Part shown: positions 18,175-30,219 of the stretch, piece after piece
Layout: every line of letters begins with the position of its first letter
Position numbering within the stretch: the stretch's first letter is position 1
Origin: Paludibacteraceae bacterium
Lineage (GTDB): Bacteria; Bacteroidota; Bacteroidia; Bacteroidales; Paludibacteraceae
NCBI GenBank assembly: GCA_017391525.1
Contig: JAFOYE010000003.1
Span: 1 to 64,000 of the forward strand
DNA: 64,000 nt
Direction of reading: 5' to 3'
Notes under the pieces: model-generated
What the model was told of the DNA's origin: nothing
Database searches by the model: none
Seen by the model: only the letters and a program-made list of their open reading frames with translations
Position numbers and translations under genes: made by a program

Positions 18175-18741
18175 TCAGCAGTTTTCTCTATAAACGAATG
18201 GAGTGTCAAACTCCGCCAATTTCAAGTGTTTCGTATCTTTCTCACTTAGCAGAGCCTCTTCTATAGGCAATCCCCAATCAATTCCCAACGTGTCATCTAC
18301 GATAGAGATTCCACCATCTGCTTCTGGGTGATAGAAATTGTCGCACTTGTATTGAAAAATCGCGGTTTCACTCAGTACGGCAAAGCCATGTGCAAAACCT
18401 TGTGGAATAAAGAATTGACGATGGTTCTCCTCTGTCAGCAATACTGCTACGTGTTGACCATAGGTGGGACTACCCTTGCGGATGTCTACAGCTACGTCTA
18501 ACACTTTTCCCTTGACGCAACGTACCAATTTGCTCTGCGCATAAGGTGGGCGTTGGAAGTGCAATCCTCGCATCACACCAAACTTTGACATACTTTCATT
18601 ATCTTGAACGAAGTGTATGTTTCCTACTTTCTCCTGAAACTCTCGCTCTGAGAAACTTTCAAAGAAATATCCACGAGAATCACCAAAAACTTTGGGTTCT
18701 ATGATAAACACTCCTTCTATAGCAGTTCTAACTACTTCCAT
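18175..18741 (-). CDS. rfbC: dTDP-4-dehydrorhamnose 3,5-epimerase
   Basis: A 188-residue cupin-type epimerase acting between the dehydratase and the reductase of the dTDP-rhamnose pathway. Family segments are FGDSRGYFFESF, GVMRGLHFQRPPYAQSKLV (with the catalytic His) and FIPQGFAHGFAVLSE. The first ATG is at 18741; the upstream in-frame codon at 18750 is TTG and overlaps rfbA, so it is not preferred. The rfbA stop lies 5 bp before this ATG. Confidence 0.93.
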   Translation of the reverse strand: MEVVRTAIEGVFIIEPKVFGDSRGYFFESFSEREFQEKVGNIHFVQDNESMSKFGVMRGLHFQRPPYAQSKLVRCVKGKVLDVAVDIRKGSPTYGQHVAVLLTEENHRQFFIPQGFAHGFAVLSETAIFQYKCDNFYHPEADGGISIVDDTLGIDWGLPIEEALLSEKDTKHLKLAEFDTPFVYRENC

Positions 18742-18746
18742 AATTA

Positions 18747-19652
18747 TCAATCCAAATAATCAGAACCTGATTGTTTTACATCTTCAATCACTTTTAGCAA
18801 GTATTGACCATATTGGTTCTTTAACATAGGTTGAGCCAACTCGCGCATACGCTCTTCGTTTATCCAACCTTGACGATATGCAATACCTTCCAAACATGCC
18901 ACTTTCAATCCTTGACGCTTTTCTAGAACCTCAATATAGGTACTTGCCTCTGACAGCGAATCGTGTGTACCTGTGTCTAACCATGCAAAACCACGACCTA
19001 ATGTCTGTACCTTCAGTTCTCCGTCAGCCAAAAAATGTTGATTCACAGTTGTAATCTCATACTCTCCGCGAGCGGATGGCTTAATGTTGGCTGCTACATC
19101 TACTACTTTATTAGGATAGAAATACAATCCAACTACTGCATAATTACTCTTAGGGTTTTGTGGCTTTTCTTCAATACTCAAACAATTACCCTCTTTGTCG
19201 AACTCAGCAACGCCATAACGTTCAGGATCACTAACCCAATATCCAAATACAGTGGCTTTCTTTTCTTCATCAGCAGTACGAACTGCTTCTTTGAGCATCT
19301 TGGTAAAACCAGAACCATGGAATATATTATCACCTAAAACCAAACATGCACTATCATCACCTACGAACTCTTTGCCGATGGTAAATGCTTGTGCCAAACC
19401 ATCAGGTGAAGGTTGCTCAGCATAAGTGAAGTTTACGCCATAATCGCTACCATCTCCTAATAAACGCTTAAAACCTGGTAAATCATATGGGGTTGAAATA
19501 ATCAAGATATCACGGATGCCTGCTAGCATTAGTACGCTAATAGGGTAGTATACCATTGGCTTGTCATAGATAGGCATTAATTGTTTACTAATGCCCTTTG
19601 TGATAGGATACAAACGTGTTCCTGATCCTCCTGCTAAAACGATTCCTTTCAT
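18747..19652 (-). CDS. rfbA: Glucose-1-phosphate thymidylyltransferase
   Basis: A 301-residue nucleotidyltransferase that makes dTDP-glucose from glucose-1-phosphate and dTTP. The N-terminal [20 protein letters not shown] with the following YDKPM is the nucleotide-binding signature; LGDNIFHG and [20 protein letters not shown] follow. Full length (RmlA of E. coli is about 290). The gene is followed directly by rfbC and preceded by the UDP-sugar dehydrogenase pair. Confidence 0.94.
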   Translation of the reverse strand: MKGIVLAGGSGTRLYPITKGISKQLMPIYDKPMVYYPISVLMLAGIRDILIISTPYDLPGFKRLLGDGSDYGVNFTYAEQPSPDGLAQAFTIGKEFVGDDSACLVLGDNIFHGSGFTKMLKEAVRTADEEKKATVFGYWVSDPERYGVAEFDKEGNCLSIEEKPQNPKSNYAVVGLYFYPNKVVDVAANIKPSARGEYEITTVNQHFLADGELKVQTLGRGFAWLDTGTHDSLSEASTYIEVLEKRQGLKVACLEGIAYRQGWINEERMRELAQPMLKNQYGQYLLKVIEDVKQSGSDYLD

Positions 19653-19672
19653 ATGTCTAATGTTTTCTGGTA

Positions 19673-20911
19673 TTAATCTCTTCTAAAAATATCTCTCGTG
19701 TAAACTTTGTCTTTTACGTCTTCCAAACTACTATCAAAGCGATTGGCTATAATAGCTTGTGACATTTCTTTGAACTTGTCTAAATTGTTGACCACCAACG
19801 ACCCAAAGAATGTTGTACCGTCCGTCAGTGTGGGTTCGTAAATAATCACTTGTGCTCCCTTAGCCTTAACACGCTTCATTACGCCTTGAATACTCGATTG
19901 ACGGAAATTGTCCGAATTAGATTTCATTGTCAGGCGGTATACTCCTATTGTACATGGGCGCTCCTCTTGCGCACTATACTGGCCATTATTGTAATAATCA
20001 TAATAACCTGCTTTCGCTAGCACACGGTCAGCGATAAAATCTTTTCTCGTGCGATTACTTTCTACAATAGCTTCAATCAGATTTTCAGGAACATCTTGGT
20101 AGTTAGCCAATAATTGTTTTGTGTCTTTTGGAAGACAATAACCGCCATAACCGAATGATGGATTATTGTAATGTGTACCAATACGTGGATCAAGACACAC
20201 GCCCTCAATAATAGCTTGAGTGTCAAGACCCTTCATTTCTGCGTATGTATCAAGTTCATTGAAATAGCTAACACGTAATGCTAGATAGGTGTTCGCAAAT
20301 AGTTTAACCGCCTCTGCTTCTGTAAAGCCCATAAACAAAGTGTCGACATTCTCTTTTACAGCACCTTCCTGTAATAATGTTGCAAATTGTTTGGCGGCTT
20401 CTACTAAATGACTGTCTGCTAAGTCTGTTCCTACAATAATGCGGGAAGGATAGAGATTATCGTATAGTGCTTTGCTCTCACGTAAAAACTCTGGTGAGAA
20501 CAAAATGTTTCTTGAATTGTATTTTTTACGTACTGATTCAGTATAGCCAACAGGTATTGTGGATTTTATCACCATAATGGCATTCGGGTTAACCGATAAA
20601 ACCATTTCAATGACAGCTTCAACAGCAGATGTGTCAAAATAATTTTTTTGACTATCATAGTTTGTAGGTGCTGCAATCACGACTATATCAGCTTGGCTAT
20701 ATGCTATGGCACCATCTAGTGTGGCTGTTAGATTTAGTGTTTTCTCCGCAAAATACTTTTCAATATATTCGTCTTGTATGGGAGATAAACGGTGATTGAT
20801 CATATCTACCTTTTCTGGTACAATGTCAACGGCCAACACCTTGTGGTGCTGAGCTAGCAATGTCGCAATCGACAATCCTACATAACCAGTTCCTGCTACA
20901 GCTATCGTCAT
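19673..20911 (-). CDS. ugd: UDP-glucose 6-dehydrogenase (Ugd-like)
   Basis: A 412-residue NAD-dependent nucleotide-sugar dehydrogenase: Rossmann motif [32 protein letters not shown], and the catalytic cysteine in [15 protein letters not shown]. This resembles the short UDP-glucose dehydrogenases that make UDP-glucuronate for capsules. It lies 7 bp after the second dehydrogenase gene, so the locus can probably make two different uronic acids. The UDP-glucose assignment is by resemblance. Confidence 0.85.
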   Translation of the reverse strand: MTIAVAGTGYVGLSIATLLAQHHKVLAVDIVPEKVDMINHRLSPIQDEYIEKYFAEKTLNLTATLDGAIAYSQADIVVIAAPTNYDSQKNYFDTSAVEAVIEMVLSVNPNAIMVIKSTIPVGYTESVRKKYNSRNILFSPEFLRESKALYDNLYPSRIIVGTDLADSHLVEAAKQFATLLQEGAVKENVDTLFMGFTEAEAVKLFANTYLALRVSYFNELDTYAEMKGLDTQAIIEGVCLDPRIGTHYNNPSFGYGGYCLPKDTKQLLANYQDVPENLIEAIVESNRTRKDFIADRVLAKAGYYDYYNNGQYSAQEERPCTIGVYRLTMKSNSDNFRQSSIQGVMKRVKAKGAQVIIYEPTLTDGTTFFGSLVVNNLDKFKEMSQAIIANRFDSSLEDVKDKVYTRDIFRRD

Positions 20912-20918
20912 ACTAATC

Positions 20919-22214
20919 TTATAGTCTTCCGTCTACTAATGAACGATCTACAAAGTCCTTAACGTCAAAGATAACAGCTCCCTGATCTTTATATTTCTTG
21001 AAATCAAAGGTCTTGAATTGGTTGTGACTTACGCAAGCAATGACTGCTTGGTAATGTTTGTCTGGATCTATAGCTGGAACAAGTTCTTTACCATATTCGT
21101 GTTTAACAACCTCATTACTTGCCCATGGATCATAGATATCCACGTTACAACCAAAATCTTCCAACTCATCCGCAATATCTACTACTTTGGTATTACGGCA
21201 GTCTGGGCAGTTTTCCTTGAAGGTTACACCCAAAATCAATACATTAGAGTCTTTGATCTTGTGATCCTTTTGAATCATGATCTTCAATACCTTGTCTGCA
21301 ATAAACTTTGCGATAGAGTTATTCACTGCGCGACCAGACAAGATTACTTGAGGAGCATAACCCAATGACTTTGCTTTGTGCGCCAAATAGTATGGGTCTA
21401 CTGAAATACAGTGACCACCTACCAATCCTGGACGATATTTCAGGAAGTTCCATTTTGAACCAGCTGCTTCTATCACGTCGTTGGTGTCAATGCCCACGCG
21501 GTCGCAAATTAAAGCTAATTCGTTCATAAAAGAAATATTCACATCTCGTTGACTGTTTTCCACAGCTTTGGCTGCCTCTGCTACCTTCATGTTTGGCGCC
21601 TTGTGTGTTCCGTTCTCCAAGATGCTGTTATACAAGGCATCTACCAATTCTGCAATTTCTGGGGTAGAACCTGAGGTGATCTTCTTAATCTTAGTCAACG
21701 TATTGACTTTGTCTCCTGGGTTGATACGCTCTGGTGAATAACCGCAGTAGAATTCCTCGTTGAACTTCAATTCGCTAAATTTCTCCAATACAGGTACACA
21801 ATCCTCCTCTGTGCAGCCAGGATATACGGTTGACTCGTAGATGACGATATCACCCTTCTGCAATGTTTTGCCGATTGTTTCACTTGCCTTGAGCAATGGA
21901 CGCAAATCTGGGTTGTTGAATTGATCAATAGGTGTTGGTACCGTTACAATGTAAATGTTTGCTTGTTTCAAATCTTCTACATTGCTAGTGAAAGTTAAAC
22001 CTATTTTGCCGGTAGCAGCATAGGCATCACATGCTTGTTTCATACCTACAAGGTCTGCCTCAAGCGTGTGGTCTTCGCCGCGATTAAGCTCATCCACACG
22101 TGCTTGGTAAATGTCAAAACCAATAACGCGGTACTTCTTTCCAAATTCAATAGCTAGTGGCAATCCCACATAACCTAAACCGATTACGGCAATTGTTTTT
22201 TCGTTCAAATTCAT
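20919..22214 (-). CDS. UDP-N-acetyl-hexosamine dehydrogenase (WbpA/TviB-like)
   Basis: A 431-residue dehydrogenase: [41 protein letters not shown] and the catalytic Cys in [13 protein letters not shown]. The [11 protein letters not shown] form marks the WecC/WbpA/TviB branch, which oxidises UDP-GlcNAc, UDP-ManNAc or UDP-GalNAc to the uronic acid. It is the promoter-proximal gene of the polysaccharide operon, with a canonical promoter 43-73 bp upstream. An amino-uronic acid is therefore expected in the repeat unit. Confidence 0.88.
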   Translation of the reverse strand: MNLNEKTIAVIGLGYVGLPLAIEFGKKYRVIGFDIYQARVDELNRGEDHTLEADLVGMKQACDAYAATGKIGLTFTSNVEDLKQANIYIVTVPTPIDQFNNPDLRPLLKASETIGKTLQKGDIVIYESTVYPGCTEEDCVPVLEKFSELKFNEEFYCGYSPERINPGDKVNTLTKIKKITSGSTPEIAELVDALYNSILENGTHKAPNMKVAEAAKAVENSQRDVNISFMNELALICDRVGIDTNDVIEAAGSKWNFLKYRPGLVGGHCISVDPYYLAHKAKSLGYAPQVILSGRAVNNSIAKFIADKVLKIMIQKDHKIKDSNVLILGVTFKENCPDCRNTKVVDIADELEDFGCNVDIYDPWASNEVVKHEYGKELVPAIDPDKHYQAVIACVSHNQFKTFDFKKYKDQGAVIFDVKDFVDRSLVDGRL

Positions 22215-22256
22215 ATCTTTGTTGTCTTTTAATTTTTCGCAATATAATTAAGCGCG

Positions 22257-22287
22257 CAAAGGTACTGCTTTTTTTTGACTTGTGCAA
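22257..22287 (-). promoter_or_regulatory. Main promoter of the polysaccharide operon
   Basis: Minus strand: TTG (22287-22285), 20 bp, TACCTTTG (22264-22257), with an A8 tract in the spacer. Start near 22250, about 36 nt before the first ATG. No inverted repeats flank it, so it does not look like an invertible (phase-variable) capsule promoter, and no UpxY/UpxZ-type regulator gene follows. Confidence 0.85.
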
Positions 22288-22347
22288 GTAAATATAAAAA
22301 TATTTATTTTTACTACTTTTTCTTCCTAAATTCTGTTCTGCTCAGTT

Positions 22348-22402
22348 CGCACTATAAACGCACTGTTTACGCACTATTTACGCACAATAGACGGACAATA
22401 TT
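22348..22402. repeat. Five tandem 11-bp repeats between divergent promoters
   Basis: Consecutive units are cgcactataaa, cgcactgttta, cgcactattta, cgcacaataga and cggacaatatt. The exact 11-bp spacing with a conserved CGCAC core is close to one DNA helical turn. The array lies 61 bp upstream of the polysaccharide promoter and about 100 bp upstream of the plus-strand promoter. The rest of the 385-bp intergenic region is AT-rich and shows nothing else. Confidence 0.85.
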
Positions 22403-22500
22403 GCTGGTTTTGTTAGAGGATTGTAAGTTTTTTTTAGTGAGAGGTGTGTTTTTGATAGGTAAATATATTATAAATTATTTTATAATTTTTGCTGCTACTA

Positions 22501-22531
22501 TTGTGAGTGCCGAAAAAAAATCGTACCTTTG
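22501..22531 (+). promoter_or_regulatory. Promoter of the DUF2723 gene
   Basis: Plus strand: TTG (22501-22503), 20 bp including an A8 tract, TACCTTTG (22524-22531). The predicted start near 22538 gives a leader of about 60 nt before the ATG at 22600. Confidence 0.85.
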
Positions 22532-22599
22532 CACTCAATTTTGTGTAAAGTGCCGATTTTGGCAGTTTTTGATGAAAATGAAACTTTTATTATAAAAAG

Positions 22600-25500
22600 A
22601 TGAAAAATTTTAAATTATGGAATGTGTTGTTAGGATGGATGGTGTTTGCCGTTGCTGCAACAACCTACCTTTTAACAATGGAACCTACAGCCTCTTTTTG
22701 GGACTGTGGCGAGTTTATTGCTAGTGCGTATAAGTTAGATGTTGGCCATCCACCTGGAGCACCTTTCTTTATGCTTGTGGGTCGTTTCTTCTCGCTCTTT
22801 GCGTCCGATCCGTCTCAAGTTGCAATGTGTGTCAATGCCGTTTCTGCATTAGCCTCTGCATTTACAATTCTTTTCTTGTTTTGGACCATTACAGCTCTTG
22901 CTCGCAAGTTGGTGCAACCTGATACTTTGGCTAAAGGTATCGCATTGTTAGGTGCCGGTGCAGTAGGTGCTTTGGCATATACTTTTTCAGACACTTTTTG
23001 GTTTTCTGCTGTTGAAGGTGAGGTTTATGCCTGCTCGTCATTGTTTACAGCTGTTGTCTTTTGGCTTATCCTCAAATGGGATGAACATGCTGACGAAGAA
23101 GGATCTGATAAGTGGTTAATACTCATAGCATACCTTATGGGATTGAGTATTGGTGTGCACTTGCTCAACCTGTTGACAATCCCTGCGATTGTGTTGGTTT
23201 ATTACTTCCGTCGTCATGAGTTCTCATGGAAAGGTGTTTGTGTCGCATTCCTTGCATCTGTATGTATTCTTGCTGCTATTCTATATGGAATTATTCCTGG
23301 TATGCCAACCATAGCAGGCTGGTTTGAACTATTGTTTGTTAATGGTTTCGGATTGCCATTTAATACTGGACTAATTATATATCTGGCATTGGTGGTTGCT
23401 GCTCTAGTTTGGGCTATTTGGGAGAGTTACAAAGCAATCGAATCTAACAAAGGTGTAAATATGTGCACCATTATTTCCTTTATTTTAGCCATAACATTAT
23501 CTGGTATTCCATTCATCAAAGAAAGTGTATTCATCGGGATTCTAGTTATACTAGGATTGTCAGTTTATCTTATCTTGAAGAAGGATCAAGTTTCTGCTCG
23601 TTGGATCAATACCATTTCTATGATGGTAACGGTTGTTGTGATTGGATATATGAGCTATGCAGCTATTGTAATTCGTTCAAACGCCGACACTCCAATGGAT
23701 CAAAACTCACCAGACAATGTTTTCTCACTTAAATATTACCTCAACCGAGAGCAATATGGTGATACTCCACTTCTTTATGGTCAAACATATAATGCTCCTG
23801 TAGAATATGAAGTAGATAAAGAAAAAGGTGTGTGTGTACCAGTTCAAAAAGATTCTACTAAAGTAAAATATGTACCAGCCCCACAAGTGCCTGGACAACC
23901 TGATAGATATACGGAAGTTAAAGATCATCAGGGTTACGAGTATGTCGATGAATTCAAGATGTTTTTCCCACGTATGCACTCATCACAATCTCACCATATT
24001 GATGCATACAAGGAATGGGCGGACATCAAGGGTAAGAAGGTACGTTACGATTTCTGCGGAGAAAAACGTGTGGATTATTGTCCAACCTTTGCTGAAAACT
24101 TGAAGTTCTTCTTCCGCTATCAAGTTAACTTCATGTACTGGCGTTACTTTATGTGGAACTTTGCAGGACGTCAAAATGACCTGCAATCTTTTGGCGAAAT
24201 TCATAAAGGTAACTGGATTACCGGTATACCATTTATTGATGAAAAATTAGTGGGCGACCAATCTAAACTTCCAAAAGAGTTACAAGAAAATAAAGGTCAT
24301 AATGTCTACTATATGCTTCCTCTATTGTTAGGTATCATCGGCTTGTTGTGGCAATTAGGTAAATCCAATAATAGTAATAAAAAGAAAGAAGGCGTACGTT
24401 CATTCACTATTACTTTCTTGCTTTTCTTCTTGACAGGTCTTGCTATTGTGATATATCTAAACCAAACACCTTATCAACCTCGTGAGCGTGACTACGCATA
24501 CGCGGGTTCATTCTATGCATTCTGTATTTGGATTGGATTAGGTGCTATGGGTATTATCCAAATGATTAATGCACTCGTCACATCTAAAAAGTGGCAAGCT
24601 GTTATTGCGTCGGTGATAACTATATTATGTTTGGGTGTTCCTGCCCAAATGGCGTCACAAAACTGGGATGATCATGATCGTTCTAATAGATATGTGGCAA
24701 GAGATTTCGGTGCAAACTACCTAAATTCATGTGAAGAAGATGCTATCATTTTCTGTAATGGTGACAACGATACATTCCCGTTGTGGTACAATATTGAGGT
24801 AGAGGGCGAGCGTACCGATGTTCGCGCATGTAACTTGTCTTACCTGCAGACTGATTGGTATATCGATCAGATGAAACGTCCATACTATGAATCACCAGCT
24901 CTTCCTATTTCCTGGGAATATAAGGATTATATGGAAGGAAAGAATGATATGGTTCCTGTGATTGATAGAAGAAATGGTGAACCTCTCGCTGTAGATAGAG
25001 CTTTCCAATTCTTGAATTCTGATGAAAAATCAACTAAGTTAGAAGGAGAAGATTATATTCCAGCAGAACAACTATATATTCCTTCTCCAGTTGACACCCT
25101 TTTCTTGAAGAAGGCATCTTATTTTACACGCTCTGAAATGATGGTTATGGAGATGTTATCTACCAATAAATGGAAACGACCAATGTATTTCGCAACAACA
25201 GTTGGTGAAGATTATCATCTTGGACTCAATCCTTATTTAGAATTAACAGGTCTTGCATATCGTATTACTGACACTCGTAGTCCTGATGGTCAACCACGTG
25301 TGAATACGGATGTTATGTACGATAATATGATGAATAAGTTCAGATTTGGCAATGTTAATCAACCTAGTATCTATTTAGATGAAAATACATTGCGTATGTG
25401 CCACACTCATCGAATGATGTTTGTAAGATTAGCAGAGGCATTGTATCAAGAAGGTTCAGAGGCGGAATTTTGGTATAATGAAAATGCCGAGATTGCAGAT

Positions 25501-25859
25501 TCGCTAGAAATGGTTGAAAAATACGATAAGACGCTCAAAGTCTTAGACTATGCAGAAAAGATGTTACCTGCATGCAATGTTCCGCATAATTATTCTTCAT
25601 TGTCTATGGCCTCTATATACTATGAATTAGGTGAGGCCCAAAAGGCTAATGCTATTGTAAATGCCGTAGCCAACAATTCTGTGGAGTATATTCGATGGAT
25701 TAAATCGCTTGATAGAGAGCAACGTAAGACTATCAGTAATACCTACGAACAGCATGTATACATTCTGCAAATTATTTTGGACACTCTAGGGCGTTACGAT
25801 AAGGATAAGAAACTGTTCAATAAATATTTTGAAACTTGTCAAAGTTTAGGCTTGTTACA

Positions 25860-25863
<4 letters not shown>
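22600..25863 (+). CDS. DUF2723 (TMEM260-like) membrane glycosyltransferase
   Basis: A 1087-residue membrane protein. The N-terminus carries the DUF2723 signature PTASFWDCGEF..GHPPGAPFF (about 30-58), with acidic residues in the first periplasmic loop as in GT-C enzymes. About 11-13 transmembrane helices extend to about 690, then a soluble part with NGDNDTFPLWY and a TPR-like helical C-terminus. The human relative TMEM260 is a protein O-mannosyltransferase, so a polyprenol-phosphate-sugar-dependent transferase acting on exported proteins is likely. Bacteroidota members are widespread, but the substrate is not known here. Its stop overlaps the next ATG (ATGA). Confidence 0.85.
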
Positions 25864-27119
<1,256 letters not shown>

Positions 27120-27167
27120 TCTTGAAGATTAGAATGGTTAAATGTGTTAGTGCCATTAGTGAGGAGT

Positions 27168-27208
27168 AGAAACAAAGATGTCGAGCAGTGCTCGACATCT
27201 TTGTTTCT
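27168..27208. terminator. Bidirectional terminator between convergent genes
   Basis: A perfect palindrome with arms of about 18-20 bp (AGAAACAAAGATGTCGAG and its complement) around a 5-nt centre. It lies 49 bp after the G3E GTPase stop and 17 bp after the M23 peptidase stop. Each side ends in a mixed T-rich run (TTTGTTTCT). Confidence 0.85.
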
Positions 27209-27224
27209 ATATGTACGTGTTGTT

Positions 27225-28484
27225 TTAGAATTTTAGCTTGCTCTTATAGTCAGCAACTATTGTATTGAAGGAATCCTTTTGTGCAGCAGGTATTGGTTCT
27301 GCTGGAGGTGAATCCATTTTTAACGGATCTATAGGAGTTCCATTCTTCCATACACGAAAATCCAAGTGTGGTCCGGTACTAGCACCAGTGCTACCCACAT
27401 AGCCAATTACTTCACCTTGTTTTACATGTTGTCCTACTTTTAAGTCTTTTGCATATTTGGATAGGTGTAGGTAACCTGTTGTGTATGTGGAGTTGTGTTT
27501 GATTTTTACGGTATTGCCTCCTCCTCCCTTATATTCTTTCATGGTTACAACTCCATCTCCAATGGTCACAACAGGTGTGCCAGTAGGCGCTGCATAGTCT
27601 ACGCCAGTATGAGGTCTAACTGTCTTGTAGATAGGGTGCTTGCGGGCATAAGTGAACCCAGATGAAATGCGTTTGTAGTTGAGAGGTGCTTTCAAGAAGG
27701 CTTTGCGTAAACTGTTGCCTTCCTCGTCAAAATAGTTGTGGGTATTGTCATACTCGTACCAATATGCTTCTTGCCATTTTTTTGCATGGTAAAAGTGGGC
27801 TGCATATATGCGTCCAATGCCAATACGTGTGGTATCAACATATTGTTCGTCATAGTACACTCGAATAGAGTCACCCTTTTGTAGCCCAAAGAAGTCAATA
27901 GTCCAAGCATATATCTCGCTGAGTTCTAATGCTAATTCCACAGGTAGATTGTTATCTGCCATAGCGTTCCATAGACTAGATTCTATAGTCGCCTGAGCAC
28001 TGCGGTTGTGATGGGTAATCTCTTTGACTTGACGCTCTACGTGCACAGAATCTCTAAGGTGTAGTACCACTGATTCTTGAATACTAGCTTGATAAATGTA
28101 ATATTCGAGGTTTTCAACACCAGCGGTATCTTTTTGATACAAGGCATAGTATGTTTTTCCTGCTCGAATAGTACGAACGTCAAAATCCTCTGTAGAAAGC
28201 AAATTAATGGAGTTGATTTGTTTTTTTGTAGCTCCTAGGTTGCTTAGCATCTTACCCAATGTTTCACCGTTTTGTACAGTGAAGGTATCTACTCTGTAGG
28301 AATCAATAGGTAATCCAAATTCTATTCTAATAGGCTCACAAACAGGTTCTTGACTTGTTTGTGTGATGGTGCTAGCAGAAGCATTAGCTGTGTTGTTGAT
28401 AGGTGTTGCTTCTTTTTTGCAGGAAGCAAAACCTAGCATGATCGCAAAGAATATGTATAAGTTTATATGTTTCAAGAGTCTCAA
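27225..28484 (-). CDS. M23-family peptidoglycan endopeptidase lipoprotein
   Basis: A 419-residue lipoprotein: signal peptide with lipobox GFASC, a LysM/opacity-associated-like region (VQNGETLGKMLSNLG, about 70-85), and a C-terminal M23 LytM domain with the zinc motif HTGVDYAAPTGTPV, then GYLHLSKYAK and the GPHLDFRVW catalytic/zinc His. It should cut peptide cross-links in the cell wall. No ATG precedes the signal peptide; the frame opens with TTG at 28484 or TTG at 28475, so a non-ATG start is likely. It lies 10 bp after the polyprenol-phosphate sugar synthase. Confidence 0.85.
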   Translation of the reverse strand: MRLLKHINLYIFFAIMLGFASCKKEATPINNTANASASTITQTSQEPVCEPIRIEFGLPIDSYRVDTFTVQNGETLGKMLSNLGATKKQINSINLLSTEDFDVRTIRAGKTYYALYQKDTAGVENLEYYIYQASIQESVVLHLRDSVHVERQVKEITHHNRSAQATIESSLWNAMADNNLPVELALELSEIYAWTIDFFGLQKGDSIRVYYDEQYVDTTRIGIGRIYAAHFYHAKKWQEAYWYEYDNTHNYFDEEGNSLRKAFLKAPLNYKRISSGFTYARKHPIYKTVRPHTGVDYAAPTGTPVVTIGDGVVTMKEYKGGGGNTVKIKHNSTYTTGYLHLSKYAKDLKVGQHVKQGEVIGYVGSTGASTGPHLDFRVWKNGTPIDPLKMDSPPAEPIPAAQKDSFNTIVADYKSKLKF

Positions 28485-28494
28485 TATTTTGGGG

Positions 28495-29232
28495 TTATTG
28501 TTTTTGTGGGTATTTACGTGTGAGTGAGTTGAGTTTTAGTCGAATCACTCCTAGCAATGCTTCTGAGAAAATACCTCCTGACATCTTACTAGTTCCTAAT
28601 ACACGATTTATGAAGATGATAGGAACTTCTTGGATTTTAAATCCGCATTTGTATGCGGTATATTTCATTTCGATTTGGAAGGCATAACCTTTAAATCGAA
28701 TCTTATCTAGTTCAATGGTTTCTAATACTTGGCGGCGATAACATTTAAATCCTGCTGTAGTATCATGAATTTTTACGCCCAAGACAAAACGTACATATTT
28801 ACTAGCAAAATAAGACATAAGTACGCGACCCATAGGCCAATTGACTACGTTTACACCACTCACGTAGCGGCTACCGATAGCCACATCAGCACCTTGGTTT
28901 GCACAAGCGTCGTAGAGCTTAAGTAGGTCGTCTGGATTGTGTGAAAAGTCAGCATCCATTTCGAATATGTAATCATATTGATGTTCAATAGCCCATTTGA
29001 AACCAGTGATATATGCGGTTCCTAGTCCTAGTTTGCCTTCACGTTCAATCATATGCAACTTACCTGCGTACTTCTCTTTCATCAATGATTTAACGATGTC
29101 TGCAGTACCATCAGGCGATCCATCGTCAATGATTAGCACATGAAAATCCAATGGTAAGTTCATTACAGCGGTGATGATCGCTTCGATATTTTCCTTCTCG
29201 TTATAAGTAGGAATAATGACTAGTTTATCCAT
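28495..29232 (-). CDS. Polyprenol-phosphate mannosyl/glucosyl synthase (DPM1-like GT2)
   Basis: A 245-residue GT2 enzyme of the dolichyl-phosphate-mannose-synthase branch: VIIPTYNEKENI, LIIDDGSPDGTAD, EMDADFSHNPDDL (metal motif), GSRYVSGVNVVNWPMGR, and the C-terminal basic SLTRKYPQ. It has no C-terminal membrane domain. It makes polyprenyl-phosphate-hexose, the donor used by periplasmic GT-C enzymes, so it may feed the DUF2723 protein encoded 3 kb away. That link is an inference. Confidence 0.88.
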   Translation of the reverse strand: MDKLVIIPTYNEKENIEAIITAVMNLPLDFHVLIIDDGSPDGTADIVKSLMKEKYAGKLHMIEREGKLGLGTAYITGFKWAIEHQYDYIFEMDADFSHNPDDLLKLYDACANQGADVAIGSRYVSGVNVVNWPMGRVLMSYFASKYVRFVLGVKIHDTTAGFKCYRRQVLETIELDKIRFKGYAFQIEMKYTAYKCGFKIQEVPIIFINRVLGTSKMSGGIFSEALLGVIRLKLNSLTRKYPQKQ

Positions 29233-29244
29233 AATATGTAGGCG

Positions 29245-30075
29245 TTATTGCTTGATGACTTGGTTGTTTAGTATGTATGCTGGACTAGGTTTCGTTCTCT
29301 CCAATGGAGTTACAAAAACGTCCTCTCCAGGCATGATACCTTCATCTAGTAGTATATCTTTAATTGTGTTGAGTGCAGTTTCTGGTTCATTGTTCTCATG
29401 AGAGAGATGGCACAAGAATACATTACGCATTTCTGTATGCCAATTCTTAGCTAGTAACTGTCCACAAGTTACATTGCTTTGGTGTCCTTTAGGCGAGAGA
29501 ATTCTCTCTTTGAGATATGTAGGGTAGGGACCGTTGAGTAGCATCTGTTCGTCATGGTTAGCCTCAATAATGACATGGTTGGCAGTACGTAAGTATGTTT
29601 CCATCTCTTCATTAGGTTGTCCACAATCGGTAACAATAAGTATGCGTTGGTTCATAAAGTCAATGACATATCCCACACATTCAGTTGAATCATGCGATAC
29701 ACCAAAGGTGTTAATCTTCATTCCATTTAATTCCCATTCTACGCCTTTTTCAAAATATCGTTGTGACGTGCGTAGTTTTTCTCTAACTCCATAATTGCGG
29801 TCAATACCATTGTGAATGTTGATAGTGGAGTAGATAGGTAGATGTACCCTTTCTCCGAGTGTACCCACGGCACGAATGTGATCGGCATGATCGTGTGTGA
29901 CAAGTACACCCATAATATTTGCATAATCCAACCCCATTTCTCGCAAATCTTTTTGAATAGTACGGGCAGAAATGCCAGCATCAATGAGAATACCCCATGT
30001 TGAGGTACCCAAAAAATAGCAGTTGCCACTGCTACCGCTGGCAAAACTTCTGAATATGAGTTGGTTATCTTCCAT
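29245..30075 (-). CDS. MBL-fold metallohydrolase (YycJ/WalJ-like)
   Basis: A 276-residue metallo-beta-lactamase-fold protein: SFASGSSGNCYFLG at the start, the metal motif THDHADH, the TDCGQP region, and HLSHENN near the end. This is the YycJ/WalJ group, reported in Firmicutes as a 5'-3' exonuclease-like phosphodiesterase. Role in Bacteroidota unproven. The ATG at 30075 is preferred over an upstream GTG at 30096. First gene of a three-gene operon with the GT2 and M23 genes. Confidence 0.85.
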   Translation of the reverse strand: MEDNQLIFRSFASGSSGNCYFLGTSTWGILIDAGISARTIQKDLREMGLDYANIMGVLVTHDHADHIRAVGTLGERVHLPIYSTINIHNGIDRNYGVREKLRTSQRYFEKGVEWELNGMKINTFGVSHDSTECVGYVIDFMNQRILIVTDCGQPNEEMETYLRTANHVIIEANHDEQMLLNGPYPTYLKERILSPKGHQSNVTCGQLLAKNWHTEMRNVFLCHLSHENNEPETALNTIKDILLDEGIMPGEDVFVTPLERTKPSPAYILNNQVIKQ

Positions 30076-30126
30076 TGATGTTTTTGCTTGGTTCACGCCT
30101 CAACATAGACACGCAAAATACCGCTG

Positions 30127-30157
30127 CAAAGGTACAAAAAATAATGGATATCTGCAA
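30127..30157 (-). promoter_or_regulatory. Promoter of the MBL-GT2-M23 operon
   Basis: Minus strand: TTG (30157-30155), 20 bp with a T6 run, TACCTTTG (30134-30127). Start near 30120, about 45 nt before the ATG at 30075. Confidence 0.85.
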
Positions 30158-30219
30158 GAAAAATAGAAACTTTATTTTTTAATGATTCCCCACTATTTTC
30201 TAACGCCCTTATTTCTTCT

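Noticed and set aside
22257..22287. Invertible capsule promoter as in Bacteroides fragilis
   Set aside because: No inverted repeats flank the promoter and no UpxY/UpxZ-like or invertase gene is present.
22348..22402. Tandem units that might suggest a CRISPR array
   Set aside because: Units are 11 bp without spacers, and no cas genes are nearby.
22275..22595. A 106-codon plus-strand frame in the intergenic region
   Set aside because: It runs across the 11-bp repeats and the promoter, has low-complexity Phe/Ile/Tyr content, and resembles no protein.
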